In this document: piece by piece, positions 54,840 to 64,000 of the stretch
How positions within the stretch are numbered: the stretch's first letter is position 1
Layout: each line of letters starts with the position of its first letter
NCBI RefSeq assembly: GCF_905220365.1
Contig: NC_061153.1
Location: forward strand, 9,754,001-9,818,000
Origin: Vanessa cardui
Lineage: Eukaryota > Arthropoda > Insecta > Lepidoptera > Nymphalidae
Length of the DNA stretch: 64,000 nt
Direction of reading: 5' to 3'
Notes under the pieces: model-generated
What the model saw: only the letters and a program-made list of their open reading frames with translations
Told to the model about the DNA's origin: nothing
Databases searched by the model: none
Position numbers and translations under genes: made by a program

Positions 54840-55226
54840 TTTTGACGGTATTTTAGGCATTTTTGTGATCTTTTTGCTCCCAAAAATTTTGGTCATGAAC
54901 TTAGAAATTTATTTTGAATTTTTTTCTAAACTTATTTGAGTTGGCTTTTATAACTTCATTGCATACAACACTCTTATTCTTTACATTCTTTCTTGAATAA
55001 TATTGCTTATGTTATACTATAAGATATTTATATATTTTTGTATTTATGTTAATTTAAGTTTATTTTAAGATAAGCTTATAAGTTTATTTTAAGTCTAACT
55101 GAACATTGTTCATAGGCGTTGCGGTTTCTGGTCATAATAATTTAATTTAAACATTTATTATTTTTCATTTAATCTTGCTTTTGGCTTATTGCATTATACA
55201 TTGCATTTATATAATACTGCTTTACC

Positions 55227-56496
55227 ATGGAAGATCACCCCATTAATTTTAATTTATTACATAAGGACGAATTAGTTTATGAGATTGAAATACGTGGTGG
55301 TACTCCAGCTGATACGGTAGATGAATTGCGTTCACAAATTCGCAAGCTTTCTAAGGAAGTTCTAACTGACGAAATTATTGATTATAACGGTGATGTCTCT
55401 TCGGAGTTACAAATTATTTCTCTAAAATTAAAAGAACTGTTTAGTCTTACCACTTCAAAGTCGCCTTTACAACTTAAGACCTTGAATAGAATTAACGCTT
55501 TGGGTAATCATATTTATCATCGGTTAGGTAGATTAACTCCAGTTGACGAGAAGGATGAGTTGGCAAAAATTGAATGTAGTTCTATTTTAAATAATATAAC
55601 ACGTAAATTTAACAAATTATACACCATTTTCAAAAGTAGCCAAGAAGTAGAAAATAAGTATTTTCCATCTGAAGAAGATCATGCAAAATATTTTGATTCT
55701 GAAAATGTAGCTGGTCATACCGAAAATACGATTACACCTCAAGTAAATCTTTTTTGTAGTCGTTCCGTAAATGTTAATTCACTCAATTTAAAATTTAATG
55801 GTAAGTCGTGTGTTGTTGCTTTTATACAACGCGTGGAGGAGTTATGTAAGGCTCGTGGTATATCTTTTGATCAACTTTTTAATTCAGCTGTTGATTTGTT
55901 TGAAGGTAGTGGTTTGTCTTGGTTTAGAGGAATTTGTGGCACTGTTACTTCGTGATCAGAGTTGAAAGACTTGCTACTGGAGGATTTTTTACCACCTGAT
56001 TTTGATAGAAAAGTGTTGGATGAGATTCGTTCTAGGATCGGATGAGGGGATTGTTGTATACCTTAGTATAATGCAAAATTATTTTTCACGATTAAGAAAG
56101 CCGCTCACTGAAGAAAAAAAATTAGAAATTGTCAAAAACAACATCAGACCTTTTTATACCGGTCAATTATACTTTACTGAGATTAATAGTTGGACTGATT
56201 TGAAGAAGTACTGCCGTCGTTTAGAACATGCGAAAAACCGTACAGATGCTTTTGTTGAACCGCCGCGTATGTCTGACAAAATGGTAGCTCCTGATCTAGC
56301 TTACAAGGGTTGCTCAAAATCTAAATCATGTGCTGCTACTTCAGTGGCTAAAAAGTTTTGTGTTAGATGTCGTACGGAGGGACATGCTTTGTCTAATTGT
56401 AAATCTCCACCTAAGGTTGTTTGTTTTCGTTGCGGAGAAAAGGGGAAGACGATTAAGACCTGTCCCAAATGTAATTCTAACAATTCAAAAAACTAA
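55227..56496 (+). pseudogene. gag: Gag of the long-LTR element, broken
   Basis: The start is MEDHPINFNLLHKDEL. The matrix/capsid-like part contains LNLKFNGKSCVVAFIQRVEEL and GSGLSWFRGI. A TGA at 55953-55955 sits where the motif TSWSELKDLL would have Trp. A 1-nt indel near 56037 shifts the frame, after which come YLSIMQNYFSRLRKPL and the zinc knuckles CVRCRTEGHALSNC and CFRCGEKGKTIKTC; the second has Lys in the His position. Gag is followed by pol after about 90 bp. Confidence 0.83.
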
Positions 56497-56588
56497 TAAG
56501 GAAGGGCTGTCATCCTAATTTCGATGAAAAGGATTGGAAAGATTGGTGTAGTGTAGTAAAATTATTTTTCAATTCTTATCGACCTAAA

Positions 56589-58718
56589 GTGTCGGCAGTC
56601 CTTAATTCATTACACAATGATACTAGCGTTAGACCTTATCTTAAAGTTAAAATTTATGACTTATCTGTTTCTGGTTTGTTGGATTCAGGTTCTGAAATTT
56701 CTATAATAGAAAGCAGTGCGGTTGATTATTTTTCTGGTTTAGGTACTTTACATCCTTCAGATGATTTGCAGAGTATTGTTACGGCAAATGGTTCCACTTC
56801 AGATGTTGCCGGTTATATGTTTTTGCCCGTTACCGTTAACAATGTGACACATATTGTTAAATTTTATGTGATACCCGGAGTATCATCTTCTTTAATATTT
56901 GGGATTAATTTTTGGAAAGTATTTAATATAGCACCGGATGTATTAGCTTTGTTGGAGAAGGAGTGTCTTGTTTCTTTTTGTGCTGCAAAGGATATTGCTG
57001 TGTCTGCAGTTAATTGTTTACACCCGTTCGAGTCTTTGTCTGAAGAGCAGAAGAATGAGGCTAATGTGGTTTATAAAATGTTTGAAGATATTTCGTCGGA
57101 GAAGAAGGGTTTAGGTAGAACACATCTTATAACTCATAAGATTGATACAGGAGACGCTGCGCCCATCAAGCAACGATATTATATGATGTCACAAGAGAAG
57201 CTTGCCGAGTTGAATCGTCAATTAGATGAGATGCTAGCTATGGATGTGGTAGAAAGGAGTAACAGTCCGTGGAATAATCCAATTACAATGGCTCCTAAAT
57301 CTGATGGAACATTACGCTTTTGTTTAGACAGTAGAAAGTTGAACGCAGTTTCTAAGCGTGATGCATATCCTCTTCCTTATATAACATTTATTTTAGATAA
57401 TTTACGCGATTCTCGTTACCTTTCGTCTATTGATTTAAAATCGAGTTTCTGGCAGATTCCTCTAGATTTAGCCTCAAAAGAAAAAACGGCTTTTACTGTC
57501 CCGAATCGTGGATTGTTTCAATTTAAAATTATGTGTTTTGGTTTAACTTCTGCTCCTGCTACTCAGCAAAGATTAATGGATCGTTTGTTTGGTCCAGAAT
57601 TTCATGGTAAACTTTTCATTTATTTAGATGATATTATTGTTATTAGTCGGACGTTTGAGGAACACATCAGTCCTTTAAAAAAGGTTTTTGATCGTTTAAA
57701 ATCTGGTAATTTAACCATAAATTTAAAGAAGTGTTGTTTCTTTCGTAAGAAATTAAAGTATTTAGGTTATGTTGTTGACGAACAAGGCTTAAGAACTGAT
57801 TCCGAGAAGATTAAGTCAATTATAGATTTTCCAACTCCTACTTGTCGTAAAGATGTTAAGAGATTTCTGGGAACAGCTTCGTATTATAGACGGTTTATAA
57901 GAAATTTTAGCAATATTGCAGGTCCACTTAATGCTTTAACATCCACTCGTAAGGATGCATTACCTTTTTCTTGGTCACATAAAGCTGAAGAGTCATTTAA
58001 TGCGTTAAAAAATGCTTTAACAACTGCACCTGTTTTAGCTTGTCCTAATTTTTCTCAACCTTTTATCGTTCATACGGATGCTTCTGAATTTGGTATAGGT
58101 GGCATGTTAACTCAAAATATTGACGGCGAAGAACATCCAATTGCATATTGTAATCGGTCTTTGAATAGTCAAGAGCGAAATTACTCAGCTACTGAACGTG
58201 AAGCTTTGGCAGTCGTTCATGTTGTGGAACATTTTAGACCTTATTTGGAAGGAAGTAAACCTTTTAAAATTATTACGGATCATGCTAGTTTAAAATGGTT
58301 TTTAAATTTGAAGAATCCTACTGGTCGTTTGGAGCGTTGGGGATGTCGTTTATCTCCATATAATTTTTCAATTGAGCACCGTCGTGGTTCTGAAAATATT
58401 GTACCAGATGCTTTATCACGTTCTGTTCCTGTTTCTAGTGTTATTTCTGTTTCCACGAATGATTCTTGGTATAATAATATTTTTATTCGTTGTAAGGAGC
58501 GTCCTCAGACATGTCCAAATTTTCAAATTAATAATAACAAACTTTATCGTTACACTAAAGTTAAAACTTCTCTTAGTAGTGATTTTAATTGGAAGGAGGT
58601 AGTACCGAAAGAATTAAGAGAAGATGTCATTCGTTCTAACCATGATTCGACTTTAGCTGCTCATCCTGGCATAGAAAAAACTTTTTTATTGGCCTGGTAT
58701 GTATCAGGACGTATGTAA
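56589..58718 (+). CDS. pol: Pol of the long-LTR element: protease, RT, RNase H, start of integrase
   Basis: A clean 709-codon frame. The protease shows VSGLLDSGSEISIIES (catalytic DSG). RT follows with LRFCLDSRKLNAVSK, LSSIDLKSSFWQIPL and YLDDIIVIS; RNase H with HTDASEFGIGGMLTQ and ITDHASLKWFLNL; the connection has NIVPDALSRSVP. The integrase zinc domain starts with the two histidines (SNHDSTLAAHPGIEKT). The frame is lost near 58690, within a run of T before WPGMYQ. The ATG at 56589 may be internal, since gag and pol are usually linked by frameshift or readthrough. Confidence 0.9.
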   Translation: MSAVLNSLHNDTSVRPYLKVKIYDLSVSGLLDSGSEISIIESSAVDYFSGLGTLHPSDDLQSIVTANGSTSDVAGYMFLPVTVNNVTHIVKFYVIPGVSSSLIFGINFWKVFNIAPDVLALLEKECLVSFCAAKDIAVSAVNCLHPFESLSEEQKNEANVVYKMFEDISSEKKGLGRTHLITHKIDTGDAAPIKQRYYMMSQEKLAELNRQLDEMLAMDVVERSNSPWNNPITMAPKSDGTLRFCLDSRKLNAVSKRDAYPLPYITFILDNLRDSRYLSSIDLKSSFWQIPLDLASKEKTAFTVPNRGLFQFKIMCFGLTSAPATQQRLMDRLFGPEFHGKLFIYLDDIIVISRTFEEHISPLKKVFDRLKSGNLTINLKKCCFFRKKLKYLGYVVDEQGLRTDSEKIKSIIDFPTPTCRKDVKRFLGTASYYRRFIRNFSNIAGPLNALTSTRKDALPFSWSHKAEESFNALKNALTTAPVLACPNFSQPFIVHTDASEFGIGGMLTQNIDGEEHPIAYCNRSLNSQERNYSATEREALAVVHVVEHFRPYLEGSKPFKIITDHASLKWFLNLKNPTGRLERWGCRLSPYNFSIEHRRGSENIVPDALSRSVPVSSVISVSTNDSWYNNIFIRCKERPQTCPNFQINNNKLYRYTKVKTSLSSDFNWKEVVPKELREDVIRSNHDSTLAAHPGIEKTFLLAWYVSGRM

Positions 58719-59428
58719 TTATGTGTCACGTTGTAGTATTTGTAAAGCTTATAAATATTCTAATCAAACTACTCCGGGTTTGCTTGGTAGCCCTAAGGTT
58801 TGTTGTCGTCCTTTTCAGTGTATCAGCATGGATTTAGTTGGTCCACTGCCTATGTCTCGACAACAAAATACTTTTCTGTTTGTTGTGGTCTGTTATTTTA
58901 CTAAATATTGTTTACTTTTCCCCTTGAGGCGAGCTTCGGGCAAAGTTATAGCACAAAGGCTTGAAGATCATGTTTTCCTGGTTCATGGTATTCCCCAAAC
59001 AGTTATTGCTGATTCGTTCGTGATTCTGTTCGCAGTTTGTAGGTAATCAATTACAATCGTTACTTAATAAATATAATATTCCGCAAATTCATTTAGGTCC
59101 TGTGTATTGTCCCCAGTACAATACTGTTGAGCGTTATAACCGTACAGTTATGACTGCTGTTTCTTCTTTGGTTGGTTCTGATCATCGTACATGGGATGTC
59201 AATATACCGAAAATTCAATTTTCGATTAATACTTCAGTGAACGATGTTACTTCGTTTACTCCATTTATGTTAGTTCACGGTCGTGAAGCTATTGTTGATG
59301 GTCAAGTTTATTCAGATTTTTCTGAACTAGACAGTTTGACGTTTGGTTCGCGTAACGATTATGTTGATAAGTTGTGTAGTTTGAAAGATGTTTTTGCTAA
59401 TGTTAAAAATGAGTTGAAGAAAGCTCAT
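58690..59428 (+). pseudogene. pol: Integrase of the long-LTR element, broken
   Basis: After the frame break the zinc domain is completed by CSICKAYKY. The core begins ISMDLVGPLP with the first aspartate, and VIADS is the second site. A frameshift near 59010-59040 (around FAVCR and a stop) leads to LLNKYNIPQIHLGPVYCPQ and NTVERYNRTV with the catalytic Glu, then FMLVHGREAIVDG. The coding match stops at KKAH, where an inserted LINE begins. Confidence 0.85.
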
Positions 59429-60560
59429 TTTTTTTTTTTTTTTTTTTTTTTATGGCATAGGAGGCAAACGAGCAGGAGGCTCACCTGATGGAAAGTGACT
59501 ACCACCGCCCATGGACACCTGCAACACCAGGGGACTTGCAGGTGCGTTGCCGGCCTTTCAAAAAGGAGTAGGCTCTTTTCTTAAAGGTTCCCATGTCGTA
59601 TCGGTTCGGAAAAACCGCCGGCGAAAGCTGGTTCCACAAAGTGGTTGTGCGAGGCAGAAAATGTCTGAGAAATCGCGCTGTTGTGGATTTTCGGACATCA
59701 AGGTGGTGCGGGTGAAACTTAGAATTTTGGCGAGATGTCCGAAGGTGAAATTCAGCAGCCGGGATTAATCCGAACAATTCCTCGGAACATTCCCCGTGAA
59801 AAATTCGGTAGAAGATGCAGAGTGATCCGACATCTCTACGCAAAGCCAAAGGATCAAGGAGATCGGAAAGAGCTTGATCGTCGATAACTCGAGCCGCTCT
59901 ACGTTGGATGCGGTCAAATGGAAGGAGCTGGTACTGGGGAGCACCCGCCCAGAGGTGAGAGCAGTACTCCATGTGAGGCCGAATTTGCGCCTTGTAAAGT
60001 TTAAAGCGATGGGCCGACGTGAAATACTGCCTCGCCTTGCTGAGCACGCCCAGCTTTTTTGAAGCCAATTTGGCTTTGCCTTCCAATTGACCGCGGAACT
60101 GAACGAGGCTCGAAATATCAACGCCAAGTATTCCGATACTACCTGTAGCGGCTATCGGAGTGTTCTCAAATCGTGGAGATACGACAAATGGTGTTTTTTT
60201 AGCGGTTAACGCGCAAACTTGCGTCTTTTTGGGGTTGAAATGGACTAGATTTAGCCGGCCCCAATTCGAGACATCCCTGCTCAGGTGTTGTATGTCCTGA
60301 GCATGGATGCCCAGAGAGGGATTCTCCACCGCTGTCGCTGATGGTACCCTCCTGGGGTAATTTAACCAAATTCTGCACAACCATCAAGTTTTGGGGGGGG
60401 AGGGGGATTGGGCCTCCGGAACTCTCACTTACCGGACGAAACGCGGTAGCATAACTACCACTTTACGCCGATTTTAAGTGAGAGAGTGGTACTTCCCCGG
60501 GCGTGCCGGCCCATTCGGCTGTAACCCGAAGGTATACAGCGTGGCACTTCCACTTGACAT
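59429..60560 (-). mobile_element. Internally deleted LINE inserted in the integrase
   Basis: A run of T at 59428-59451 is the tail, and the sequence to about 60270 is almost identical to 9284-10126. It then jumps (GAC followed by ATCCCTGCTCAGG) to the 5' region corresponding to 12358-12640. About 2.2 kb covering most endonuclease and RT is missing, yet both ends are kept. AGCTCAT at 59422-59428 and 60561-60567 is the target duplication. The remaining 293-codon frame (60380-59499) holds only the RT thumb region and cannot move itself. Confidence 0.9.
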
Positions 60561-60567
60561 AGCTCAT

Positions 60568-60819
60568 GATAAAAACGTTAAATATTATAATAAGCGTCGT
60601 AGGGATATTAGTTTTAAGGTTGGTGATTTTGTTTGGAAGCGAACCTACAAACAAAGTTCAGCTCCGAAGTATTTTTCCGCTAAGCTAGCTCCTAAGTATG
60701 AACGATGTAAAGTTATTCGTAAATTATCTCCTTTAGTGTATGAGCTAGAAGATGATAAGGGAAAGTACCTTGGGAAGTGGCATATAAAAGATTTTAAGTG
60801 TGCCGATGTAGTTGATTAG
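60568..60819 (+). pseudogene. pol: Integrase C-terminal end of the long-LTR element
   Basis: The frame resumes after the LINE with DKNVKYYNKRRRDISFKVGD, then FVWKRTYKQSSAPKYFSAKL and KVIRKLSPLVYELEDDKGK. This is the usual small SH3-like C-terminal fold of gypsy integrases (GDFVW, LPY-like). It ends at a TAG at 60817-60819. No chromodomain follows. Confidence 0.85.
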
Positions 60820-60862
60820 TTGTTTCGTTTTTATTATTTTGAGTAGTTGATTTATAAGAATA

Positions 60863-61560
60863 GTCCGGGCCGCAGAGGTTAATATGGTGTGTAACATCTG
60901 CCCTGACGATTGGTTTCTTAAGAATGGTTTGAATTGTCTTTAGGTTTCGTTAATGTAAAATAATCCGGGCCACAGAGCTTAATATGGTGTGTAACATCTG
61001 CCCTGACGTTTGGCTTCTTTAGAATGGTTTGAATTGTCTTTAGGTTTCGTTAATGTAAAATAGTCCGGGCCGCAGAGATTTATTCAGAGTGTATACATCT
61101 GCCCTGACGTTTGGCTTCTTTAGAATGGTTTGAATTGTCTTTAGGTTTCGTGAGTGAAAATAGTCCGGGCCGCAGAGTTTTATTCAGAGTGTAATATCTG
61201 CCCTGACGTTTGGCTTCTTTAGAATGGTTTGAATTGTCTTTAGGTTTCGTTAGTGTAAAATAGTCCGGGCCGCAGAGTTTAATATGGTGTGTAACATCTG
61301 CCCTGACGATTGGTTTCTTACGAATGGTTTGAATTGTCTTTAGGTTTCGTTAGTGTAAAATAGTCCGGGCCGCAGAGTTTTATTCAGAGTGTAACATCTG
61401 CCCTGACGTTTGGCTTCTTTAGAATGGTTTGAATTGTCTTTAGGATTCGTTACTATAAAATAAATCCGGGTTGTAAAGATTATTTTAGTGTGTACGGTTT
61501 GCCCTGATGAATTGTTTCTTTGGAATGGTTTGAATTGTGTTTAGGTTTTGTTACTTTGAA
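60863..61560 (+). repeat. Seven tandem 100-bp repeats in the 3' region of the LTR element
   Basis: CCGGGC landmarks stand at 60865, 60965, 61065, 61165, 61265 and 61365, and CCGGG at 61466, so the period is 100 bp. Two unit types alternate irregularly: one with AATATGGTGTGTAACATC and one with TATTCAGAGTGTAACATC. The last unit is more diverged. The array is non-coding and lies between pol and the polypurine tract. Confidence 0.93.
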
Positions 61561-62070
61561 TATAGTGCAGTAAGTTTTTCTTTGTTTAATTAGGTTATTC
61601 TGAATTAAGTGATTATGGTTCACTAGCAGTGAGTTATGGAACCATCAGTAGAACTGTTAGATTTATAAGTAAATTGCTGTAGTGTAGAAGACTAGCATAT
61701 TTTAATTTGTTTTTTTTTATATTGGTTTTATTTGCTGTAGTGTATTTTTTGCTATTTAACTGTTTACATGTATAGACTTGTTCACAGTATTAAAGTGACA
61801 TCATTGTTGTTTTGCTTAAGACTGCAAACATAATTGTTGTTTTCAGTTCTTATGCTTATTCTTGTGCTTAGGCTAAGTTGAATTCACTTTGTTACGCAGT
61901 ACGTTAGCGAAGTTCGAATTTTTACTTGTTTCAGTTGGTTGATGTTGTGGAATTATCAATTCCATGTTGATGTTCGTAGACGTTGTGTTTTTTTTCTCTC
62001 TTTTTTCAGTTTACTCTGTGGTGATGATACGGATGAGGGCATCCGACGAATTCCCTGCGTGAATTCTTTA

Positions 62071-62084
62071 ACGGGGGAAGGGGG
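62071..62084 (+). other. Polypurine tract of the long-LTR element
   Basis: ACGGGGGAAGGGGG, followed by TAC and then the TGTAACCC start of the 3' LTR. It marks where plus-strand synthesis begins. Confidence 0.8.
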
Positions 62085-62087
62085 TAC

Positions 62088-62667
62088 TGTAACCCTAAAA
62101 ATGTTATTATTTCTATAATTTATTTCTACTAAAATTATAGTATTTATTTTTATAAACATTTATCGGTTTTATAACAAAACTTCGATTTTGAACCGTAACC
62201 GTCGTTGTCTTTATTATCTGTCAATTTCGTGGAACGGCAACACTGCGTTTTCTGCGTCGTCATTCTATCGTTGTGCAGGCGCCGGTCGCATACCGACACT
62301 TGTGTATTTTAAAACGATATAATCATTTTTTCTCGTGAGTATATTCAGCGAATATTCTGGAATATTGGAATTCAATATATTGTTTCTACATTTCGTATAT
62401 TGGTTTTGCATTCGTTTCAGATTATACACGAATTATATACTTACATAAACGGAGGGTTACCTACGTCGTCAAGCTATTATATTATATATTTAAGAGGTTT
62501 AGGCTACTAAACCGTAAGTAAAACAATTTATATTTGCTTAATCGAGGCACATTAGTGGTTTTTAGAATGATATTTAATCATATTTTTCGTTCAATTCCAG
62601 TCGTCATAAAATACCGGCCACGTGCATTATTTGACAGGCGTTGCCGAATATCTATTTATTTAAACAC
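62088..62667 (+). repeat. 3' LTR, truncated copy
   Basis: It is the same as the first 580 bp of the 5' LTR except for two substitutions in the first 20 bp, one near 62275 (TTGTGCAGG for TTATGCAGG) and one T fewer near 62308. It stops at AAACACT, where the 5' LTR continues TCTTCATATTTTAC. R and U5 are missing. Confidence 0.9.
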
Positions 62668-63669
62668 TCCTGAGGTGAGTTCATGCATTAATTACCTTTG
62701 TTAAGGGGACTACAGGAGCTAATTGCCCTTGAGAATCACGCGCACAACTTACACTAACGAAAAAAACGGCATGTCCCCGCGCGCACTACGCTTAGCGAGG
62801 CGGCGAGGTTACGCCTGAATATTCCAACAGATGGCGCCGAACCGCCGCGCGCCGCGCCGAGCGAAAGCGAAGCGAAGTCAATTCTATCAATTCTATCAAT
62901 CATAGATTTTATAAAAATAGACAGGACAACAGAATTATTTTAATTTCTTTGTGTCATTTAAAAAATTATGATAAAATTAAACTGAATTAATTAAACTTAA
63001 ATTATTATTATTTTATGTACAAAAAATAGTTAATTTAAACATTTTTTTCTTTAATTTTTACTGTATCAATTCAATTAGTTGTAATACTAAATATTAAATC
63101 GTACCTATTTTTAAATTTTGTAAGTTTGTTAAGCGATTTATTAAATAAAATTGGAACTGTTCGTAATTTGTACACTGACAAAAAGCGTAGAGTTTGTTCG
63201 TTTTACTAATATCGGTACACAAAGAAAAAAAATTAAGTTAAAAAAGTCAGCATCAAAAAGTTACTATAAAAATAATATCGTCAAGTCAAACCGACACAGT
63301 GGGTTTAGTCATAAATCTCATAAAAATAGTTTGGATATTAGAATTATTTGTATTGTTTTTGACTGATATTTGAAATAAAACTGATTCAATTAAATTCAAA
63401 TATTTTTATTTATTTTTGATTTAACAAAAAAACAAATAAATTTCGTTTCAATTTTTTTTATTAAAATATTTTTTTTAATTATTCGTTCGTCGTCGTTCGT
63501 TATTAAAATATCTTGGATACTTGCAATCAATATTTCACCCACTTTCACTGAAGCTAAGAGCTAAAATTTTTCAATTGATACTATTTCCAATCTTTAAAAA
63601 ATATTGAATTACGTATATGACACTTCTAAATATTTTAGTTCTTTGGTTCACAACAATTACATATTTCAA
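62668..63669. other. Unassigned DNA with a CG-rich patch
   Basis: 62755-62880 is strikingly rich in CG (CCGCCGCGCGCCGCGCC and neighbours) in an otherwise AT-rich area, with no coding frame. The rest is AT-rich with several poly(A/T) runs. The 71-codon frame at 63151 is Lys/Ser-rich and not recognised. Confidence 0.4.
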
Positions 63670-63760
63670 GATGGCCCAGTGGGTAGAACGCGCGCATCTT
63701 ATTGCGGGTTCAAACCCAGGCAAGCACCACTAAATATTCATGTGATGTGCTAATTTGTAT
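63670..63760 (+). mobile_element. tRNA-derived SINE, short copy
   Basis: It repeats the head of the SINE at 51031 with TGGCCCAGTGGG and box B GGTTCAAACCC at 63707-63717, then CAAGCACCACT. Eight bases in the anticodon-arm region (ACCGATGA) are missing compared with the first copy, and the body is lost after about 90 bp, ending in TATTTATTTATTT. Confidence 0.8.
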
Positions 63761-64000
63761 TTATTTATTTTTTTATTATTAAATTTCATCCATACATAAC
63801 TATATTTCCTATTATAAACAAAATTGATAAAATTAAACTCTAACGTAATAGAAATAGCTTCCGTGTTATTTTTTTTCGATTTTCTTAATTCTGAAAAAAT
63901 AAATGCATAGTTGTTAGGAATTAATTTTATAATATTAATTTTAATAATTATAAAATTTATATATATTTTTAAATATAGTCCTTTAAAAATAATAAAATTT

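Larger units (their letters stand above)
53436..62667 (+). mobile_element. Ty3/gypsy element with long LTRs, 3' LTR truncated
   Basis: It has a 5' LTR, a PBS, gag, pol, a tandem-repeat block, a polypurine tract and the first 580 bp of a 3' LTR. The two LTRs differ at only about four positions over the shared 580 bp, so insertion was recent. Yet gag and pol contain several stops and frameshifts, and a LINE lies in the integrase. The 3' LTR stops at 62667 and is replaced by unrelated DNA, so a deletion or rearrangement removed the rest. Confidence 0.88.

Noticed and set aside
59499..60380. A separate 293-codon gene
   Set aside because: It is the remaining RT C-terminal region of the deleted LINE, with an out-of-frame start created by the deletion.
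48158..61560. CRISPR-like arrays
   Set aside because: Units at 48.2 kb and 60.9 kb are contiguous tandem repeats without spacers, in a eukaryotic genome.
63151..63366. 71-codon Lys/Ser-rich ORF near the right edge
   Set aside because: Short, in AT-rich DNA, with no recognised motif; expected by chance.

Overview
The window reads as non-coding, repeat-dense insect DNA, almost certainly from a moth or butterfly (Lepidoptera). The reasons are the AT-rich background, the absence of any bacterial gene organisation, and a transposon mix typical of that order: R4/Dong-type LINEs at TAA repeats, a 17.6/TED-like errantivirus, a BEL/Pao element, a tRNA-derived SINE with a characteristic lepidopteran body, a mariner, and short Helitrons. 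I found no convincing host gene, rRNA, functional tRNA or CRISPR array. Nearly every long reading frame belongs to a mobile element, and the elements are nested in one another.

Layout. 1-4921: right part of an errantivirus (pol, broken env, 3' LTR), which lies in the reading frame of an R4/Dong-type LINE (4922-8921); that LINE is also split by the 3' end of a CR1/Jockey-like LINE (6094-6857). 9272-12669: a LINE on the minus strand with an intact 1052-codon ORF. 13096-19068: a large inverted-repeat structure with arms of about 1.5 and 1.7 kb, each carrying a 256-bp Helitron, around a broken gene for a transposase-like protein I cannot place in a named superfamily. 19069-20558: 5' part of a minus LINE and a possible solo LTR. 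20775-26222: a mariner split by a LINE with an intact 973-codon ORF (21101-25255). 26251-29060: a LINE ORF1 and a second R4 relic.

29140-34316: a plus-strand LINE relic split by a minus-strand LINE (30281-33224). 36300-44887: a minus-strand two-ORF LINE split by a plus-strand LINE (37158-41342). 45081-47734: 5' LTR, gag and protease of a BEL/Pao element. 48158-48470: a 30-bp minisatellite. 48605-51036: a Ty3/gypsy gag-pol lacking its protease, ended by a SINE (51031-51325). 52676-53340: a minus-strand integrase relic. 53436-62667: a Ty3/gypsy element with near-identical LTRs, seven 100-bp tandem repeats downstream of pol, and an internally deleted LINE inside its integrase. 62668-64000: unassigned AT-rich DNA with a CG-rich patch and a second SINE.

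The nesting gives a relative order. The errantivirus and a CR1/Jockey-like LINE are younger than the R4 copy; the 973-codon LINE is younger than the mariner; the deleted LINE is younger than the 53-62 kb LTR element, which is itself recent by LTR comparison. The points most worth checking are the inverted-repeat composite, the covarying 3' UTR hairpin shared by three LINE copies, the deleted LINE that kept both ends, and the contrast between near-identical LTRs and a broken pol gene.
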